The notes: generated by a model not told the origin, from the letters alone. Counted from the first letter of the stretch, positions 39,443 through 51,195 are shown. The stretch is 64,000 nucleotides of DNA from Bartonella clarridgeiae ATCC 51734 (GCF_000518185.1 NZ_JADC01000010.1:1-64000); one strand, 5' to 3'. Made by a program: numbers and translations.

Positions 39443-39691
39443 TTATAAAGAATCTTGGAGATGATATGTACAGCCTGTAGGATTTGTCTGATCATGTGAT
39501 AATGTATGATTATAGCGATAAAGTGTTGAGCAGTAAGGGCAAATTTTTTCATCAGCTGCTCCCATTTCAATAAAAATATGAGGATGATCAAATGGTTCTG
39601 TGGCGCCTATACACATAAACTCTTTTACACCAATTTCGATTATTTTATATCCATTGTCATTTTGGAAATACGGAATATTGTGATCAGCCAT
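39443..39691 (-). CDS. CHCC zinc-finger protein (NDUFS6-like)
   Basis: An 82-residue protein of the zf-CHCC family, related to the mitochondrial complex I accessory subunit NDUFS6. Likely zinc ligands are Cys27 (EFMCIGA), His36 or His38 (FDHPHIFIEMG) and Cys51/Cys54 (CPYC). In alphaproteobacteria such proteins may associate with complex I; here the neighbour is a flavin monooxygenase, not nuo genes. GGAG lies 10 bases before the ATG, and an inverted repeat lies just upstream. Confidence 0.88.
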   Translation of the reverse strand: MADHNIPYFQNDNGYKIIEIGVKEFMCIGATEPFDHPHIFIEMGAADEKICPYCSTLYRYNHTLSHDQTNPTGCTYHLQDSL

Positions 39692-39999
39692 AGTGCATAA
39701 ACTCCAGATAAATTATCCTGATAAGGGATAATTTAGATCATGTATTTTTTATTAGTTTGTAATATGACAAACTATAATGCAAGATGCTTTTTAAAACAAT
39801 TTACAAATGAAGATGGTTTCAATTGTTTTAAAATATTCTATAAGTAATATAAGAGGACTGGTCATTTTTATGGTTGAGGCAAAATGCTTGAAGCTTTTTG
39901 TAGTTTATAAATTTGATAAAAATAGACCACATAAAAATTTCTCTCTATAAGAACAAGATTTTTTATTCTGTAAAATATAAAACCGCTTAACTGAATTAT
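39692..39999. other. Divergent spacer between the zinc-finger gene and ppk
   Basis: 308 bases without a gene. It contains the inverted repeat at 39709-39735 (listed separately). Otherwise plain AT-rich DNA. Confidence 0.55.
39709..39735 (-). promoter_or_regulatory. Inverted repeat in the leader of the zinc-finger gene
   Basis: Perfect 10-base arms TAAATTATCC and GGATAATTTA around a 7-base centre, ending 18 bases upstream of the ATG. It could be an operator, or form a leader hairpin just before the ribosome-binding site. Confidence 0.5.
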
Positions 40000-42180
40000 A
40001 TGAAAAAAACGGTTATAGATCAAATTACTATGCGGGATATAACGATGGACAATCCAGCGCGGTTTGTTAATCGTGAATTTTCGTGGCTACAATTTAATAA
40101 TCGTGTCTTAATGGAAGCTGCGAATTCGAAGAATCCTTTATTGGAACGGTTACAATTTCTTTCAATTTCAGCAACTAATCTTGATGAGTTTTTTATGGTT
40201 CGTGTTGCTGGCCTTGTTGCTCAAATTCGTGCTGGGATTACAGAACTTAGTGCGGATGGGCTTACACCGCAAGAACAACTTGATTTTGTATTAACTGAGA
40301 TTACGTATTTGCAAGCTAGTCAGCAACAGGAATTATGCATTTTATGTTATGAGTTAAAACAAAATAATATTGAAATTGTTTATTCTGATAAGCTCTCAGA
40401 AGCTGAAAAATTATGGCTTGAAAGGGATTTTTTTAAAAAAATTTTCCCTGTTTTAAAACCTTTTTTTATTGGTGCTACGCATCCTTTTCCATTTATCCCT
40501 AATTTAGGTCTTTCTACTGTATTTCAATTATTACGGCGCGTTGATAAGCATTCTATAATGGTATTGTTGCGTGTGCCTAATGCTTTGAACCGTTTTATTC
40601 TTCTTCCCCAAGAGGGGAATAGTTTTCGTTTTATTTCATTTGAAGATCTTGTTTCCCTTTTTATTGATCGTTTATTCCCTGGTTATGAAGTTAATGGGGC
40701 TGGAATATTTAGAATTATCCGTGATAGCGATATTGAAGTAGAAGAAGAAGCAGAAGATCTTGTTCGTTTTTTTGAAACTGCGCTTAAAAAACGTCGTCGT
40801 GGAGAAGTTATTCGAATTGAATTTAATATGAAAATGCCTGAAGATTTACGCCAGTTTATAACGAATGCACTTAGAGTTCCTAATAATTGTGTTAGTATTA
40901 TCAATGGTTTATTGGCATTGAATATGATCTCAGAAATTGTTTCTATTCCGCGCAATGATTTAAAATTTATTCCTCATAGCTCTCGTGTTCCTGAATTTAT
41001 CTGTGAGCATGATGGTGATTGTTTTGCGGCTATTCGTGAAAGAGACATTATTATTCATCATCCTTATGAATCGTTTGATGTTGTTATACAATTTTTACGC
41101 CAGGCTGCTACTGATCCTGATGTGGTTGAAATCAAGCAAACTCTTTATCGCACATCAAATGACAGTCCGATTGTTAGTGCACTTATTGATGCTGCTGAAA
41201 GAGGTAAGTCGGTAACCGCTTTAGTAGAATTGAAAGCGCGTTTTGATGAAGAAGCTAATATTCGCTTGGCACGTGATCTCGAACGTGCTGGAGTTCAAGT
41301 GGTTTTTGGTTTTATTGGATTAAAAACGCATGCTAAAATGTCTTTAGTGATAAGACATGAAGAAAATTGTCGTCGTTTTTATGTTCATCTTGGAACTGGA
41401 AATTATCATCCAATAACCGCTCAAATGTATACTGATCTTTCTTTTTTTACGACCGATGATGACATTGGTCATGATGTCGGGTTGCTTTTTAATTATCTCA
41501 CTGAATATGTACAGCCAAATGAATCAATGAAAATAGCTTTTTCACCATTAACATTACGCAATCGTATTCTTGAACATATCAAAGGAGAAATTACCAATGC
41601 GCAAAAAGGGCAGGTGGCTGCTATTTGGATGAAGGTAAACTCATTGGTTGATCCTGAAATTATTGATGCTTTATATTACGCTAGTCAAATGGGGGTACAG
41701 ATTGATTTGGTTGTGCGTGGTATATGTTGTTTACGTCCTGGTATTCCAGGGATTTCAGATAATATTCGTGCAAAATCAATTGTAGGAAGATTTCTTGAGC
41801 ATAGCCGTATTTTCTGTTTTGGTAATGGTGAGGATCTACCAAATGAAAATGCTATTGTTTATTTAGGATCAGCTGATATGATGCCTCGCAATCTTGATCA
41901 TCGTGTTGAAATATTGGTTCCAGTTTTTAATAAAATAGTTCACCAACAAATTCTTTCACAAATTATGTTGGCTAATATTATTGATAACCAACAAAGCTTT
42001 AATGTATTGGCTGATGGAACATCAAAACGTATAATACCGCGAGAAGATGAAAAGCTATTTAATGCGCAGGAGTGTTTTATGAACAATATGATTTTTTCTG
42101 AGTATGAAAAGTTTTTTCAGACTTCTACTTCGCATTTGATTAAATTGCTTCAGCAGCAGATGAAAACACGTAAAGACTGA
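40000..42180 (+). CDS. ppk: Polyphosphate kinase 1
   Basis: Reversibly polymerises the gamma phosphate of ATP into polyphosphate. The 726-residue protein has [16 protein letters not shown] at the N-terminus. The two active-site histidines are His463 ([11 protein letters not shown], matching the autophosphorylated E. coli His435) and His601 (FLEHSRIF). The next gene is ppx, 8 bases away, so synthesis and breakdown of polyphosphate are probably co-expressed. Start ATG 40000; a second in-frame ATG at residue 11 is an alternative. Confidence 0.97.
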   Translation: MKKTVIDQITMRDITMDNPARFVNREFSWLQFNNRVLMEAANSKNPLLERLQFLSISATNLDEFFMVRVAGLVAQIRAGITELSADGLTPQEQLDFVLTEITYLQASQQQELCILCYELKQNNIEIVYSDKLSEAEKLWLERDFFKKIFPVLKPFFIGATHPFPFIPNLGLSTVFQLLRRVDKHSIMVLLRVPNALNRFILLPQEGNSFRFISFEDLVSLFIDRLFPGYEVNGAGIFRIIRDSDIEVEEEAEDLVRFFETALKKRRRGEVIRIEFNMKMPEDLRQFITNALRVPNNCVSIINGLLALNMISEIVSIPRNDLKFIPHSSRVPEFICEHDGDCFAAIRERDIIIHHPYESFDVVIQFLRQAATDPDVVEIKQTLYRTSNDSPIVSALIDAAERGKSVTALVELKARFDEEANIRLARDLERAGVQVVFGFIGLKTHAKMSLVIRHEENCRRFYVHLGTGNYHPITAQMYTDLSFFTTDDDIGHDVGLLFNYLTEYVQPNESMKIAFSPLTLRNRILEHIKGEITNAQKGQVAAIWMKVNSLVDPEIIDALYYASQMGVQIDLVVRGICCLRPGIPGISDNIRAKSIVGRFLEHSRIFCFGNGEDLPNENAIVYLGSADMMPRNLDHRVEILVPVFNKIVHQQILSQIMLANIIDNQQSFNVLADGTSKRIIPREDEKLFNAQECFMNNMIFSEYEKFFQTSTSHLIKLLQQQMKTRKD

Positions 42181-42188
42181 AATATCGA

Positions 42189-43703
42189 ATGACATATATA
42201 AATGCTCAAGGTCGATTGAAGGGGCATAAACCCGTAGCAGTTATTGACATTGGTTCAAATTCTGTTCGACTTGTTGTTTATGAAGGCCTTGTACGTTCAC
42301 CGACAGTTTTATTTAATGAAAAAGTTCTTTGTGGTCTTGGTCAAGGTGTTGCAAAGACTGGGATTTTAGAAGAAAAAGCAATTGAAATGGCCTTGCGAGC
42401 ACTGAAACGATTTCGTGCTATTTGTCAGCAGGTTGGTGCAGATGAAATCTATACTTTAGCAACAGCGGCAGCACGAGAAGCGAAAAACGGGTCAGTTTTT
42501 ATTCAAAACGCTGAAAACATTTTACAAAATCAAATATATGTTGTTTCAGGAAATGAAGAGGCTGTTTATTCAGCTTATGGAGTTATTTCTACCTTTTATC
42601 GACCAAATGGCATTTCTGGTGATCTTGGTGGTGGAAGTCTTGAACTTATTGATATTCATGATTTTAACGTAGGTAAAGGGATAACACTGCCATTAGGGAG
42701 TTTGCGACTGCAATATATATCAAATAATGATCTTGTTTTGGCAAAAAAAATTGTTCATGAGCAACTTTGTAAATCTTCTATTGTTACCCATAAAGATATA
42801 GCTCATTGTTTTTATGCTGTAGGAGGAACTTGGCGTAATCTTGCAAAATTATATATGGTAATCAAAAATTATCGATTGCCTGTTATGCATAGTTATGAGG
42901 TTGATGTGCAAGAAATGGAAGAATTTTTGCTTCTTGTCATCAACGGTAGCATTGATAAGATAAAAGAAATTTCAGCTATTTCAAAAAACCGTCATCAGCT
43001 TTTAGCGTATGGCGCGGTTGTTCTTATTGAACTGATCAAATGTATAGGTTTTAAAAAAATAATTTTTTCTGGAGCAGGAGTTCGCGAAGGTTTTCTTTAT
43101 TCAAAATTACTAGAAGAAGATCGTATTTCTGATCCATTAATTGCGGCATGCTTAGAAATGGCTACCTTAAGGGCACGCTCACCAAAGCAAGCAAGTGAGC
43201 TCATTGATTTTACTACAAATGCGTTTGAGGCTTTTGGAATTTCAGAAACTGAAAATGCATGTCGTTATCGTAAAGCGGCTTGTCTTCTTTCTGATATCGG
43301 TTGGCGTATACATCCAGATTATCGAGGTAATGAAGCAGCCAATCAGATAGCGTTAGGATCTTATCCGGGAATTTCACATAAGGGGCGTATTTATGCTGCA
43401 TTAGCTATTTTTTTCTGTAATACGGGCTTATCGCTTGATAAGAAAGCTCCTGAGATTCTCAAATTAGCTACTAGCGATATTGTTGAAAAAGCGAGAGTTC
43501 TTGGTGGCATTATGCGTATTGCTAATCTTTTTAGTCCTTCTACTGCAGGAATTTTGCCTAATTTATCTTGGCAAAAGAAGCGAGATAATATTGCATTGCG
43601 TATTCCAGTACGCTATGCTGATTTAATAGGCGAACGACCTTTGGAGCGTTTACAGCAATTATCAAAAATAACTAAACTTTCTTTAGCTTTTGAGGTTTTT
43701 TGA
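42189..43703 (+). CDS. ppx: Exopolyphosphatase (Ppx/GppA family)
   Basis: Hydrolyses terminal phosphates of polyphosphate; family members may also act on pppGpp. The 504-residue protein has the actin-like phosphate motifs VIDIGSNSVRLVVYE and SGDLGGGSLELIDI, and an HD-like C-terminal domain (RKAACLLSDIGWRIHPDYR). Follows ppk with an 8-base gap and converges on rnd. The ppk-ppx-rnd-aspS neighbourhood is common in this order. Confidence 0.93.
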   Translation: MTYINAQGRLKGHKPVAVIDIGSNSVRLVVYEGLVRSPTVLFNEKVLCGLGQGVAKTGILEEKAIEMALRALKRFRAICQQVGADEIYTLATAAAREAKNGSVFIQNAENILQNQIYVVSGNEEAVYSAYGVISTFYRPNGISGDLGGGSLELIDIHDFNVGKGITLPLGSLRLQYISNNDLVLAKKIVHEQLCKSSIVTHKDIAHCFYAVGGTWRNLAKLYMVIKNYRLPVMHSYEVDVQEMEEFLLLVINGSIDKIKEISAISKNRHQLLAYGAVVLIELIKCIGFKKIIFSGAGVREGFLYSKLLEEDRISDPLIAACLEMATLRARSPKQASELIDFTTNAFEAFGISETENACRYRKAACLLSDIGWRIHPDYRGNEAANQIALGSYPGISHKGRIYAALAIFFCNTGLSLDKKAPEILKLATSDIVEKARVLGGIMRIANLFSPSTAGILPNLSWQKKRDNIALRIPVRYADLIGERPLERLQQLSKITKLSLAFEVF

Positions 43704-43760
43704 TACTTTTGCAATATGAATCGCAACATGGATCATAAAATTTTATTATATTTCTTATAT

Positions 43761-44918
43761 TTATAGATAAAGTTTTTTGATTCTTACTTCTCCATTATTA
43801 AGATAAAACGCTATCTGGCCTTTTAGCATTTGTTCTGCCTTCTGACCAAAAATTTCGTAACGCCAACCATTCATAGCAGGAATATTTTGTGTTGTAGTAC
43901 CATTAGCAATTTTTTTTAAATCATTAGATGTCGCTATAATTTTAGGTGTGATATCATTTTCATTTGCAACAAGCTTTAATAATACTTTAAGAAGATCAAT
44001 TTTAGCAGCTATTTTATCATCAATAGCACTGTGCTTAGGAAGATCTGGTAGCGTAGTAAGATCAACTTCTAAGCCTTCGTGTATAGCTTTAATTAATGTC
44101 TGTATAGTTGATGGGTAATTCCAGTTTTTTTTAATGCTACGCAAACACTTCAGAGCAACTTCATCTTTTGGTTGTTGGATTGCGATTTCAATAAGATACT
44201 CATCTTTCATGATACGGCGACGAGGAACGTTATATTTGCGTGCTTCATGTTCACGCCAAGCTGCTATTTTTTGCAATACGGCAAATTGACGTTTTTTTGT
44301 AATTTTTCCTTTCACTTTTTTCCACGCTTCATTTTCTGGTATATCATAGGTTGTTGGTGCTAAGAGGATCGCCATTTCATCATTCATCCAATGGGTACGC
44401 TTCTTTTTCTCTAACTGCTTTTTTAATGTGAGATAAACGTCTCTTAGATATGTAACATCGGCGAGTGCGTAGAGTAGTTGTTTTTCAGAAAGAGGGCGAC
44501 AGCTCCAGTCTGTAAAACGAGATGATTTATCAAGATGATGTCCAGTGCAACGTTGTACAATTTGATCATAGGAGATAGAATCACCAAATCCACAGATTGA
44601 TCCTGCTACTTGTGTATCAAAGAGAGGAGAGGGAATAACTCCGCCAAGATGATAAATAGTCTCGATATCTTGGCGGGCAGCGTGAAAAACTTTGACAACT
44701 TTTTTATCGATCATCAGATCAAAAAATGGTTGTAAATTAATATCTTGTGCCATTGGATCAATAAGTGTCGTAATATCTGGTGATGCAACTTGGATTAGGC
44801 ATAACTGAGGCCAGAAAGTTGTTTCACGGATAAATTCAGTGTCTACTGTTACAAAATTAGAATTGCGCAAAGCGGCAATGGTAATTTCAAGATCTGTTGT
44901 TGTTGTAATAAGTTTCAT
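43761..44918 (-). CDS. rnd: Ribonuclease D
   Basis: 3'-5' exoribonuclease trimming tRNA and other stable RNA precursors. The 385-residue protein starts MKLITTTTDLE, the normal RNase D start, at ATG 44918; the frame is open to 44996, but the extra 26 residues look non-homologous. The DEDD catalytic motif VDTEFIRE is near residue 25, with further acidic residues in LADVTYLRDVY. HRDC domains follow (AAWREHEARKYNVPRRRIMKD). Divergent from aspS. Confidence 0.95.
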   Translation of the reverse strand: MKLITTTTDLEITIAALRNSNFVTVDTEFIRETTFWPQLCLIQVASPDITTLIDPMAQDINLQPFFDLMIDKKVVKVFHAARQDIETIYHLGGVIPSPLFDTQVAGSICGFGDSISYDQIVQRCTGHHLDKSSRFTDWSCRPLSEKQLLYALADVTYLRDVYLTLKKQLEKKKRTHWMNDEMAILLAPTTYDIPENEAWKKVKGKITKKRQFAVLQKIAAWREHEARKYNVPRRRIMKDEYLIEIAIQQPKDEVALKCLRSIKKNWNYPSTIQTLIKAIHEGLEVDLTTLPDLPKHSAIDDKIAAKIDLLKVLLKLVANENDITPKIIATSNDLKKIANGTTTQNIPAMNGWRYEIFGQKAEQMLKGQIAFYLNNGEVRIKKLYL

Positions 44919-45055
44919 TATTTTATTATAACTAAGTAGATTAAATTTGTCTTTTATTGTATTTTTTTTTGGGTCTTTGTCGTCATATCTTGACAAATGA
45001 CTGCTAAAAAGCGTTTGTAACGTATATAAGATAAATTACAACCAAAGGAAAAAAT

Positions 45056-46846
45056 ATGCACCGTTATCGCAGTCATAATTGCGCTGCTCTTCGTAAATGC
45101 GATATAGGAAGGCAGGTTCGTCTCTCTGGATGGGTCCATCGTGTTCGTGACCATGGTGGAATTCTTTTTATTGATCTACGAGATCATTTTGGGATCACAC
45201 AAATTGTTGTTGATCCTAATTCACCAGCTTTTACAATTATAGAAAAGGTGCGTTCTGAATGGGTCATTTGCGTAGATGGGGAAGTACGTGTTCGTGCTGA
45301 CGAAGTTATTAATACAACTCTCTCAACGGGTGAAATTGAAATTTTTGCGAAAGAGGTTGAAATTCTTTCAAGATCTGATGAGCTTCCTTTACCAGTTTTT
45401 GGTGAGCCTGATTATCCGGAAGACATTCGATTGAAGTATCGTTTTCTTGATTTACGTCGAGAAACTATGCACAAAAATATAATGCGTCGTACTGAAATTA
45501 TTGCTTCCATAAGGCGGCATATGCAAGATTGCGCTTTTACGGAATTTACTACACCAATTTTGACAGCTTCATCTCCAGAAGGAGCACGTGATTTTTTAGT
45601 TCCAAGCCGCATTCATCAAGGAAAGTTTTATGCATTACCTCAGGCACCTCAGCAGTATAAACAATTGCTAATGATGTCTGGTTTTGATCGTTATTTTCAA
45701 ATAGCTCCGTGTTTTAGAGATGAAGATCCACGAGCAGATCGTCTTCCAGGTGAGTTTTACCAATTGGATATTGAAATGAGCTTTGTTGAGCAGGAAGATA
45801 TTTTTGCAACGATGGAACCCATTATGCGTTCTATTTTTGAGGAATTTGCAGATGGAAAATCCGTGACGCAAAATTTTCCTCGTATTTCATACGATGAAGC
45901 AATGCAAAAGTATGGTTCAGATAAACCTGATTTGCGTAATCCAATTATTATGGAAGATGTTTCTCAACATTTTCGTGATTCTGATTTTAAGGTTTTTTCT
46001 CAGATTTTAACGAACGATAAGGATGCATGTGTTTGGGCTATTCCTGCTAAAACGGGTGGTAGCCGTGCTTTTTGTGATCGTATGAATGCATGGGCTCAGG
46101 GTGAGGGGCAACCAGGTCTTGGTTATATTTTTTGGCGTGAGGAAGATGGAAATTTTGAAGGAGCTGGTCCTATCGCTAAAAACATTGGTGAGCAAAGAAC
46201 TGAAGCTATTCGTGTGCAACTTGGACTTGAAAATGGTGATGCTTGTTTTTTTACTGCAGGGAATCCAAAGAAATTTGCATCTTTTGCTGGTGCAGTACGT
46301 ACCCGGATAGGAGAGGAATTAGATCTTATTGATCGAGGATGTTTTTCTTTTGCTTGGATTGTTGATTTCCCATTTTTTGAATGGAATGAAGACGAAAAGA
46401 AACTTGATTTTGCACATAATCCTTTTTCAATGCCTCAAGGTGGTAAAGATGCCCTTGATTCCGAGGATCCTCTCTCTCTTAAAGCTTTTCAGTATGATCT
46501 TGTTTGCAATGGTTATGAAATTGCATCAGGCGGAATCCGTAATCATTCACCAGAAATGATGCTTAAAATTTTCAATATTGCGGGTCTTTCTAAAGAGGTT
46601 GTAGAAGAGCGTTTTGGTGGTCTTTATCGTGCATTTCATTATGGTGCTCCACCACATGGTGGTATGGCAGCTGGTGTTGATCGCATTGTTATGCTTTTGC
46701 AAGGTGTAAAAAATTTACGTGAAGTTTCTTTATTTCCAATGAATCAGCAAGCACTTGATCTTTTGATGAGTGCTCCATCCGATGTATCTGCTGTGCAGTT
46801 ATGTGATTTAGGAATTCGGATTGCTCCGACTGTCAAACATAGTTGA
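45056..46846 (+). CDS. aspS: Aspartyl-tRNA synthetase
   Basis: Class II synthetase charging tRNA-Asp; in many alphaproteobacteria it is non-discriminating and also mischarges tRNA-Asn. The 596-residue length is bacterial type with the GAD insertion domain. Seen: the N-terminal OB anticodon domain ([23 protein letters not shown]), motif 2 ([19 protein letters not shown]) and motif 3 ([14 protein letters not shown]). A weak hairpin without a proper T tract (ATTATAC / GTATAAT, 46856-46878) follows the stop. Confidence 0.97.
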   Translation: MHRYRSHNCAALRKCDIGRQVRLSGWVHRVRDHGGILFIDLRDHFGITQIVVDPNSPAFTIIEKVRSEWVICVDGEVRVRADEVINTTLSTGEIEIFAKEVEILSRSDELPLPVFGEPDYPEDIRLKYRFLDLRRETMHKNIMRRTEIIASIRRHMQDCAFTEFTTPILTASSPEGARDFLVPSRIHQGKFYALPQAPQQYKQLLMMSGFDRYFQIAPCFRDEDPRADRLPGEFYQLDIEMSFVEQEDIFATMEPIMRSIFEEFADGKSVTQNFPRISYDEAMQKYGSDKPDLRNPIIMEDVSQHFRDSDFKVFSQILTNDKDACVWAIPAKTGGSRAFCDRMNAWAQGEGQPGLGYIFWREEDGNFEGAGPIAKNIGEQRTEAIRVQLGLENGDACFFTAGNPKKFASFAGAVRTRIGEELDLIDRGCFSFAWIVDFPFFEWNEDEKKLDFAHNPFSMPQGGKDALDSEDPLSLKAFQYDLVCNGYEIASGGIRNHSPEMMLKIFNIAGLSKEVVEERFGGLYRAFHYGAPPHGGMAAGVDRIVMLLQGVKNLREVSLFPMNQQALDLLMSAPSDVSAVQLCDLGIRIAPTVKHS

Positions 46847-47196
46847 TAGAAATTGATTATACTATTTACGTGTATAATTTCGAATAAAAATTATCTGTTT
46901 TTTTATGTTGGTATGTTGGCTAAAATTACGTAAATTACAAAATAAAGCTTTTACTAGATTAAAATTCAATCTAATTTCAAAACAAAACAGCTACATGCAT
47001 GATATCTGATATAATCGAAAGAATTATCCGTTATGTTATGATTTTGTTATAGTATTTATAAAGTAACTTTTTAAAATCACACTGTTTATTTTATGTTCAT
47101 ATAGTTTTGAATAAAAGAGTTGATTATTAAGAAGATCATTTTTGAGTGGTTTTATAGAAGACTTGTTCCTTATTTTTAAAATTGCTACCTTATATT
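46847..47196. other. Gene-free spacer between aspS and parC
   Basis: 350 AT-rich bases. A weak 7-base-pair hairpin lies directly after aspS; nothing else stands out on either strand. Confidence 0.5.
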
Positions 47197-49446
47197 ATGT
47201 CTGATGAAATGATTCGATCTTTTGATAAGGAGCATATTGAGCCAATAGAATTGCGATCTGCTTTGCAAGAGCGCTATTTAGCCTACGCACTTTCTACTAT
47301 CACACACCGTGCTTTGCCTGATGTACGTGATGGATTAAAACCTGTTCATCGGCGTATTATTCACGCGATGCGCTTACTAAGGCTTAATCCTGGAAAAGCT
47401 TATACTAAGTGCGCGCGGATTGTGGGTGATGTAATGGGGAAATTGCATCCTCATGGTGATGTATCTATTTATGACGCATTAGTACGTTTAGCTCAGAGTT
47501 TTGCTGTTCGCTATCCATTAATTGATGGACAGGGTAATTTCGGTAATATTGATGGAGATAATGCTGCAGCCATGCGTTATACAGAAGCACGCATGACTGA
47601 AGTGGCAATATTGCTTCTTGAAGGAATTAATGAAAATGCTATTGATTTTCGTTTAACCTATAATGAAGAAGATGAAGAACCTATTGTTTTACCAGGAGCT
47701 TTTCCTAATCTTTTAGCTAATGGTTCATCAGGTATTGCTGTTGGTATGGCAACCTCTATCCCACCGCATAACGTTGCGGAACTCTGTGATGCCGCGTTAT
47801 ATTTGATTGCTAATCCTCATGCAGATCATAAAGATTTAAACCAATTTGTGCTTGGGCCTGATTTTCCAACAGGTGGTATTTTGGTTGAACCTAAAAAAAG
47901 TATTGAGGATTCTTATCGTACAGGGCGTGGATTATTTCGATTGCGTTCGCGTTGGCATCAAGAGGAAGGGAATCGAGGTTCTTATGTGATTGTTGTTACA
48001 GAAATTCCATATCAAATACAAAAATCACGCCTTATTGAAAAAACAGCAGAATTATTACTCGCGCGGCGGTTGCCAATGCTTGAAGATATTCATGATGAAT
48101 CGGCAGAAGATATTCGGATTGTGCTTGTTCCAAAAAATCGCACAATTGATCCTGAACTATTGATGGAATCACTTTTTAAATTAACTGATTTCGAAGTAAG
48201 ATTTCCTCTTAATCTCAATGTACTGACTTTAGGGAAAGTGCCTAATGTCCTTTCTTTACGTGAGAGTTTGCAGCAGTGGCTTCAACATCGTAAAGAGGTG
48301 CTTATTCGCCGTTCAAATTATCGACTTAATGAAATTGATTGTCGATTAGAAATTCTGCAGGGGTATCTTATTGCATATTTAAATCTTGATGAGTTGGTTC
48401 AAATCATTCGTGAAAATGATGAACCTAAAAAGGAACTGATTGTGTGCTTTAAATTAACGGAAAATCAGGCTGAATCTATTTTAAATATGCGGTTACGTTC
48501 TTTACGTAAACTTGAAGAATTTGAGATCCGTAAGGAGTTTGATTCTCTTAAGATTGAAAAAGAAAAATTACAGAATTTATTAGCTTCTAATATCAAGCAA
48601 TGGAAAATCATTGCAGAGGAAATTACAAGAGTTCGTAAAAGTTTTGGTCCTGACACTTTCTTGGGGAAAAGACGTACAACATTTGAAGATGCACCAAGGC
48701 ATGATGTGAATGATATTCATCAAGCGATGATTGAAAAAGAACCAGTGACTATTGTTATTTCTGAAAAAGGTTGGATGCGTGCTTTAAAGGGCCATTTGAA
48801 CGACTATAAAACACTTTCTTTCAAAGAAGGAGATTGTTTGAAGCTGGCATTTCCAGCATTCACTACAGATAAAATTATAGTAATAAGTACTGGTGGAAAG
48901 TTTTTTACTATTAGTGCAAATACTTTGCCTGGAGGGAGAGGGCATGGCGAACCAATTCGTATTTTAGTAGATATGGATAAAGAGCATGATATTCTCACAG
49001 CTTTTGTATACAATATGGAGGGGAAAAGACTTTTAATTTCATCGTATGGAAATGGTTTTATTGTTTCTGAAATCGATATTATTGCTAATACACGAAAGGG
49101 AAAGCAAGTGATGAATATCAAGTCTCCTGATAGCTTAAAACTCTGTATTCCGGTAAAGGGCGATTACATTGCAGTAGTCGGAGAAAACCGAAAGATGCTT
49201 ATTTTTTCTATTGAACAAATACCGGAAATGAGTCGTGGTAAGGGTGTCCGCTTACAACGTTATAAAGATGGTGGTGTTGTTGATGCCAAAACTTTTACTT
49301 TATCAGAAGGTTTAAGTTGGCAAGATACAGCTGAGCGCAGTTTTAATCGTCAGGCTGATGAACTTGTTGAGTGGATGGGAACACGCGCAGGAGCAGGACG
49401 TTTTGTTCCGAAAGGATTTCCAAAATCAGGTAAATTTTCCAGTTAG
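47197..49446 (+). CDS. parC: DNA topoisomerase IV subunit A
   Basis: Breakage-reunion subunit of topoisomerase IV, which decatenates daughter chromosomes. The 749-residue protein has the catalytic Tyr128 (AAMRYTEAR) and lacks the GyrA box, which separates it from the gyrA product. In the quinolone helix ([10 protein letters not shown]) the site of E. coli ParC Ser80 is Val89, and Asp93 stands at the Glu84 site. A TTG at 47182 is in frame; I prefer the ATG at 47197, although no good ribosome-binding site is visible. parE is not in the window. Confidence 0.95.
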   Translation: MSDEMIRSFDKEHIEPIELRSALQERYLAYALSTITHRALPDVRDGLKPVHRRIIHAMRLLRLNPGKAYTKCARIVGDVMGKLHPHGDVSIYDALVRLAQSFAVRYPLIDGQGNFGNIDGDNAAAMRYTEARMTEVAILLLEGINENAIDFRLTYNEEDEEPIVLPGAFPNLLANGSSGIAVGMATSIPPHNVAELCDAALYLIANPHADHKDLNQFVLGPDFPTGGILVEPKKSIEDSYRTGRGLFRLRSRWHQEEGNRGSYVIVVTEIPYQIQKSRLIEKTAELLLARRLPMLEDIHDESAEDIRIVLVPKNRTIDPELLMESLFKLTDFEVRFPLNLNVLTLGKVPNVLSLRESLQQWLQHRKEVLIRRSNYRLNEIDCRLEILQGYLIAYLNLDELVQIIRENDEPKKELIVCFKLTENQAESILNMRLRSLRKLEEFEIRKEFDSLKIEKEKLQNLLASNIKQWKIIAEEITRVRKSFGPDTFLGKRRTTFEDAPRHDVNDIHQAMIEKEPVTIVISEKGWMRALKGHLNDYKTLSFKEGDCLKLAFPAFTTDKIIVISTGGKFFTISANTLPGGRGHGEPIRILVDMDKEHDILTAFVYNMEGKRLLISSYGNGFIVSEIDIIANTRKGKQVMNIKSPDSLKLCIPVKGDYIAVVGENRKMLIFSIEQIPEMSRGKGVRLQRYKDGGVVDAKTFTLSEGLSWQDTAERSFNRQADELVEWMGTRAGAGRFVPKGFPKSGKFSS

Positions 49447-49541
49447 CATGATGTAGTTATTTGATTGCTTAGTTGATAAAAGTATCATAAAGAATTTAGG
49501 GTTATAGGGATTTTGTTGTAGGAAAAAAGCTTTATTTATGG

Positions 49542-50795
49542 CTAAATTGATTCAGAATTATAGTGCGTAAAAAGGCGTCCATTTTCAGCCCATAAAACGA
49601 GAAGAATAGCTATGATACTGAGAAAGAAAAATCCTGCTGAATTAGGAATTGTTGTTTCATCAAAGCGTTGTGCTATGAAAAAGCCAAGACCTGTACCGAT
49701 GGATGTTTGAAGAAAACCAGATACAGAGGATGCAGTTCCAGCGATTTTTCCTAGAGGTTCAAGGGCAAGTGTATTGAAGTTAGCCATAATACCACCACAT
49801 GTAAACATCAGCATACAATATAATAGCATAAAAAACGGAAAAGGTATAATGCCTCCTGTTAGAACTGATTCAACAAACCAAATGCATGAAATAACACAAA
49901 ATAGTAAAAGCATAGTGTGAGAAATAAGTCGCATTCCAAGGCTTTGAACAAGACGAGAATTGAAGAACGATGATATAGCTTGAAATGCAGCACCAAGAGC
50001 AAAAGCAACAGGAAACCAAATGCCTAAATTATAGATTCCTTCATAAACTTGTTGTGATGTATTAATGGCAGTAAAAATACAGCCTAAAATAATGGAAGTT
50101 GCAAGTGTATAACAAAGTGTTGAGCGATTGGTAATGATAAGCCATAAGTTATTTTTTACGGAAGAAAAAGAAAGAGATCGTTGTGTATAAAGGGTTTCAG
50201 GTAAGCGTATTTGAATCCAAATCATTAATCCAAAACCAACAATTGCCATGAATATAAAAATTAATTGCCATTGTCCAAATAACAAAATAATTTGCCCTAT
50301 TGCTGGTCCAATCATTGTTGCAATAAGAAAAATCATCATGACTATAGACATAACTTCTGCCATTTTTCGACCATCGTAGAGATCGCGTACAATGGACACT
50401 GTGAGTACACGCATAGCTGCTCCTCCAATACCTTGCATGACACGCAGAATAAGCAATATAGGCAAACTCGATGCAAATATACACCCAATTGCAGCAAATG
50501 AGTAGCAGGCAAGACCAATAAGAACAAGTTTATGTCGTCCATAACGATCACTTATTGGGCCAAAGAATATTTGTGTAACACCATAGCTGATAAGATAACA
50601 AGAGATGATATAATGCTGATCATTTTCGTTAGTAGCATGCAAACTGTTTAAAATATCAGACATAGCTGGAAGCATGATATCAATTGCTATCGAATTGATT
50701 GCCATAAGTGCTGCAATGACGATAACAAATTCTTTATATCCGATTTTTTTTCTAATTGCATCTATATGCCTTTGTTCGTCGGCAGAATATGACAT
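49542..50795 (-). CDS. Bcr/CflA-family multidrug MFS exporter
   Basis: A 417-residue, about 12-span drug:H+ antiporter. Seen: IDIMLPAMSDI in the first span, the MFS loop motif GPISDRYGRHKLVLIG and the antiporter motif C-like MQGIGGAAMRVLTVSIVRD, all typical of Bcr/CflA. Members export bicyclomycin, chloramphenicol, florfenicol, sulfonamides or small metabolites; the substrate here is unknown. Converges on parC, and no regulator is nearby. Confidence 0.9.
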   Translation of the reverse strand: MSYSADEQRHIDAIRKKIGYKEFVIVIAALMAINSIAIDIMLPAMSDILNSLHATNENDQHYIISCYLISYGVTQIFFGPISDRYGRHKLVLIGLACYSFAAIGCIFASSLPILLILRVMQGIGGAAMRVLTVSIVRDLYDGRKMAEVMSIVMMIFLIATMIGPAIGQIILLFGQWQLIFIFMAIVGFGLMIWIQIRLPETLYTQRSLSFSSVKNNLWLIITNRSTLCYTLATSIILGCIFTAINTSQQVYEGIYNLGIWFPVAFALGAAFQAISSFFNSRLVQSLGMRLISHTMLLLFCVISCIWFVESVLTGGIIPFPFFMLLYCMLMFTCGGIMANFNTLALEPLGKIAGTASSVSGFLQTSIGTGLGFFIAQRFDETTIPNSAGFFFLSIIAILLVLWAENGRLFTHYNSESI

Positions 50796-50862
50796 ATGTA
50801 TCCTTAAAATAAAAATTTCGACTGAACAATATCTAATAAAAATCTGAATAAATTAGAGATAT

Positions 50863-51195
50863 TTATGATTTCGTAAAAGCTATGTTTTTTTCTTTCAGTA
50901 GTTCTTGCAGCTCATTGTTTTGAAACATTTCTTTGACAATATCACAACCACCAATAAATTCACCTTTAATATAGAGTTGTGGAATTGTTGGCCAATTTGA
51001 ATAATCTTTTATTCCTTGACGTAATTCGCTAGAAGTTAAAATATTAATGCCTTTATAATTTAACCCTAAATAGTCAAGAATCTGAACAACTTGTCCAGAA
51101 AACCCACATTGAGGAGAATTAGGTGTTCCTTTCATGAATAAAACAACTTCATTTGTTTTAATTTCATTATCAATAAAATCATGAACAGTAGTCAT
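50863..51195 (-). CDS. grxD: Monothiol glutaredoxin (Grx4/GrxD type)
   Basis: Binds and transfers [2Fe-2S] clusters, often together with BolA. The 110-residue protein has the hallmark CGFS at residues 30-33 and the glutathione-binding WPTIPQLYIKGEFIGGCDI. AGGA lies eight bases upstream of the ATG at 51195. It follows bolA by 100 bases on the same strand, so the known Grx-BolA partnership is mirrored in gene order. Confidence 0.96.
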   Translation of the reverse strand: MTTVHDFIDNEIKTNEVVLFMKGTPNSPQCGFSGQVVQILDYLGLNYKGINILTSSELRQGIKDYSNWPTIPQLYIKGEFIGGCDIVKEMFQNNELQELLKEKNIAFTKS

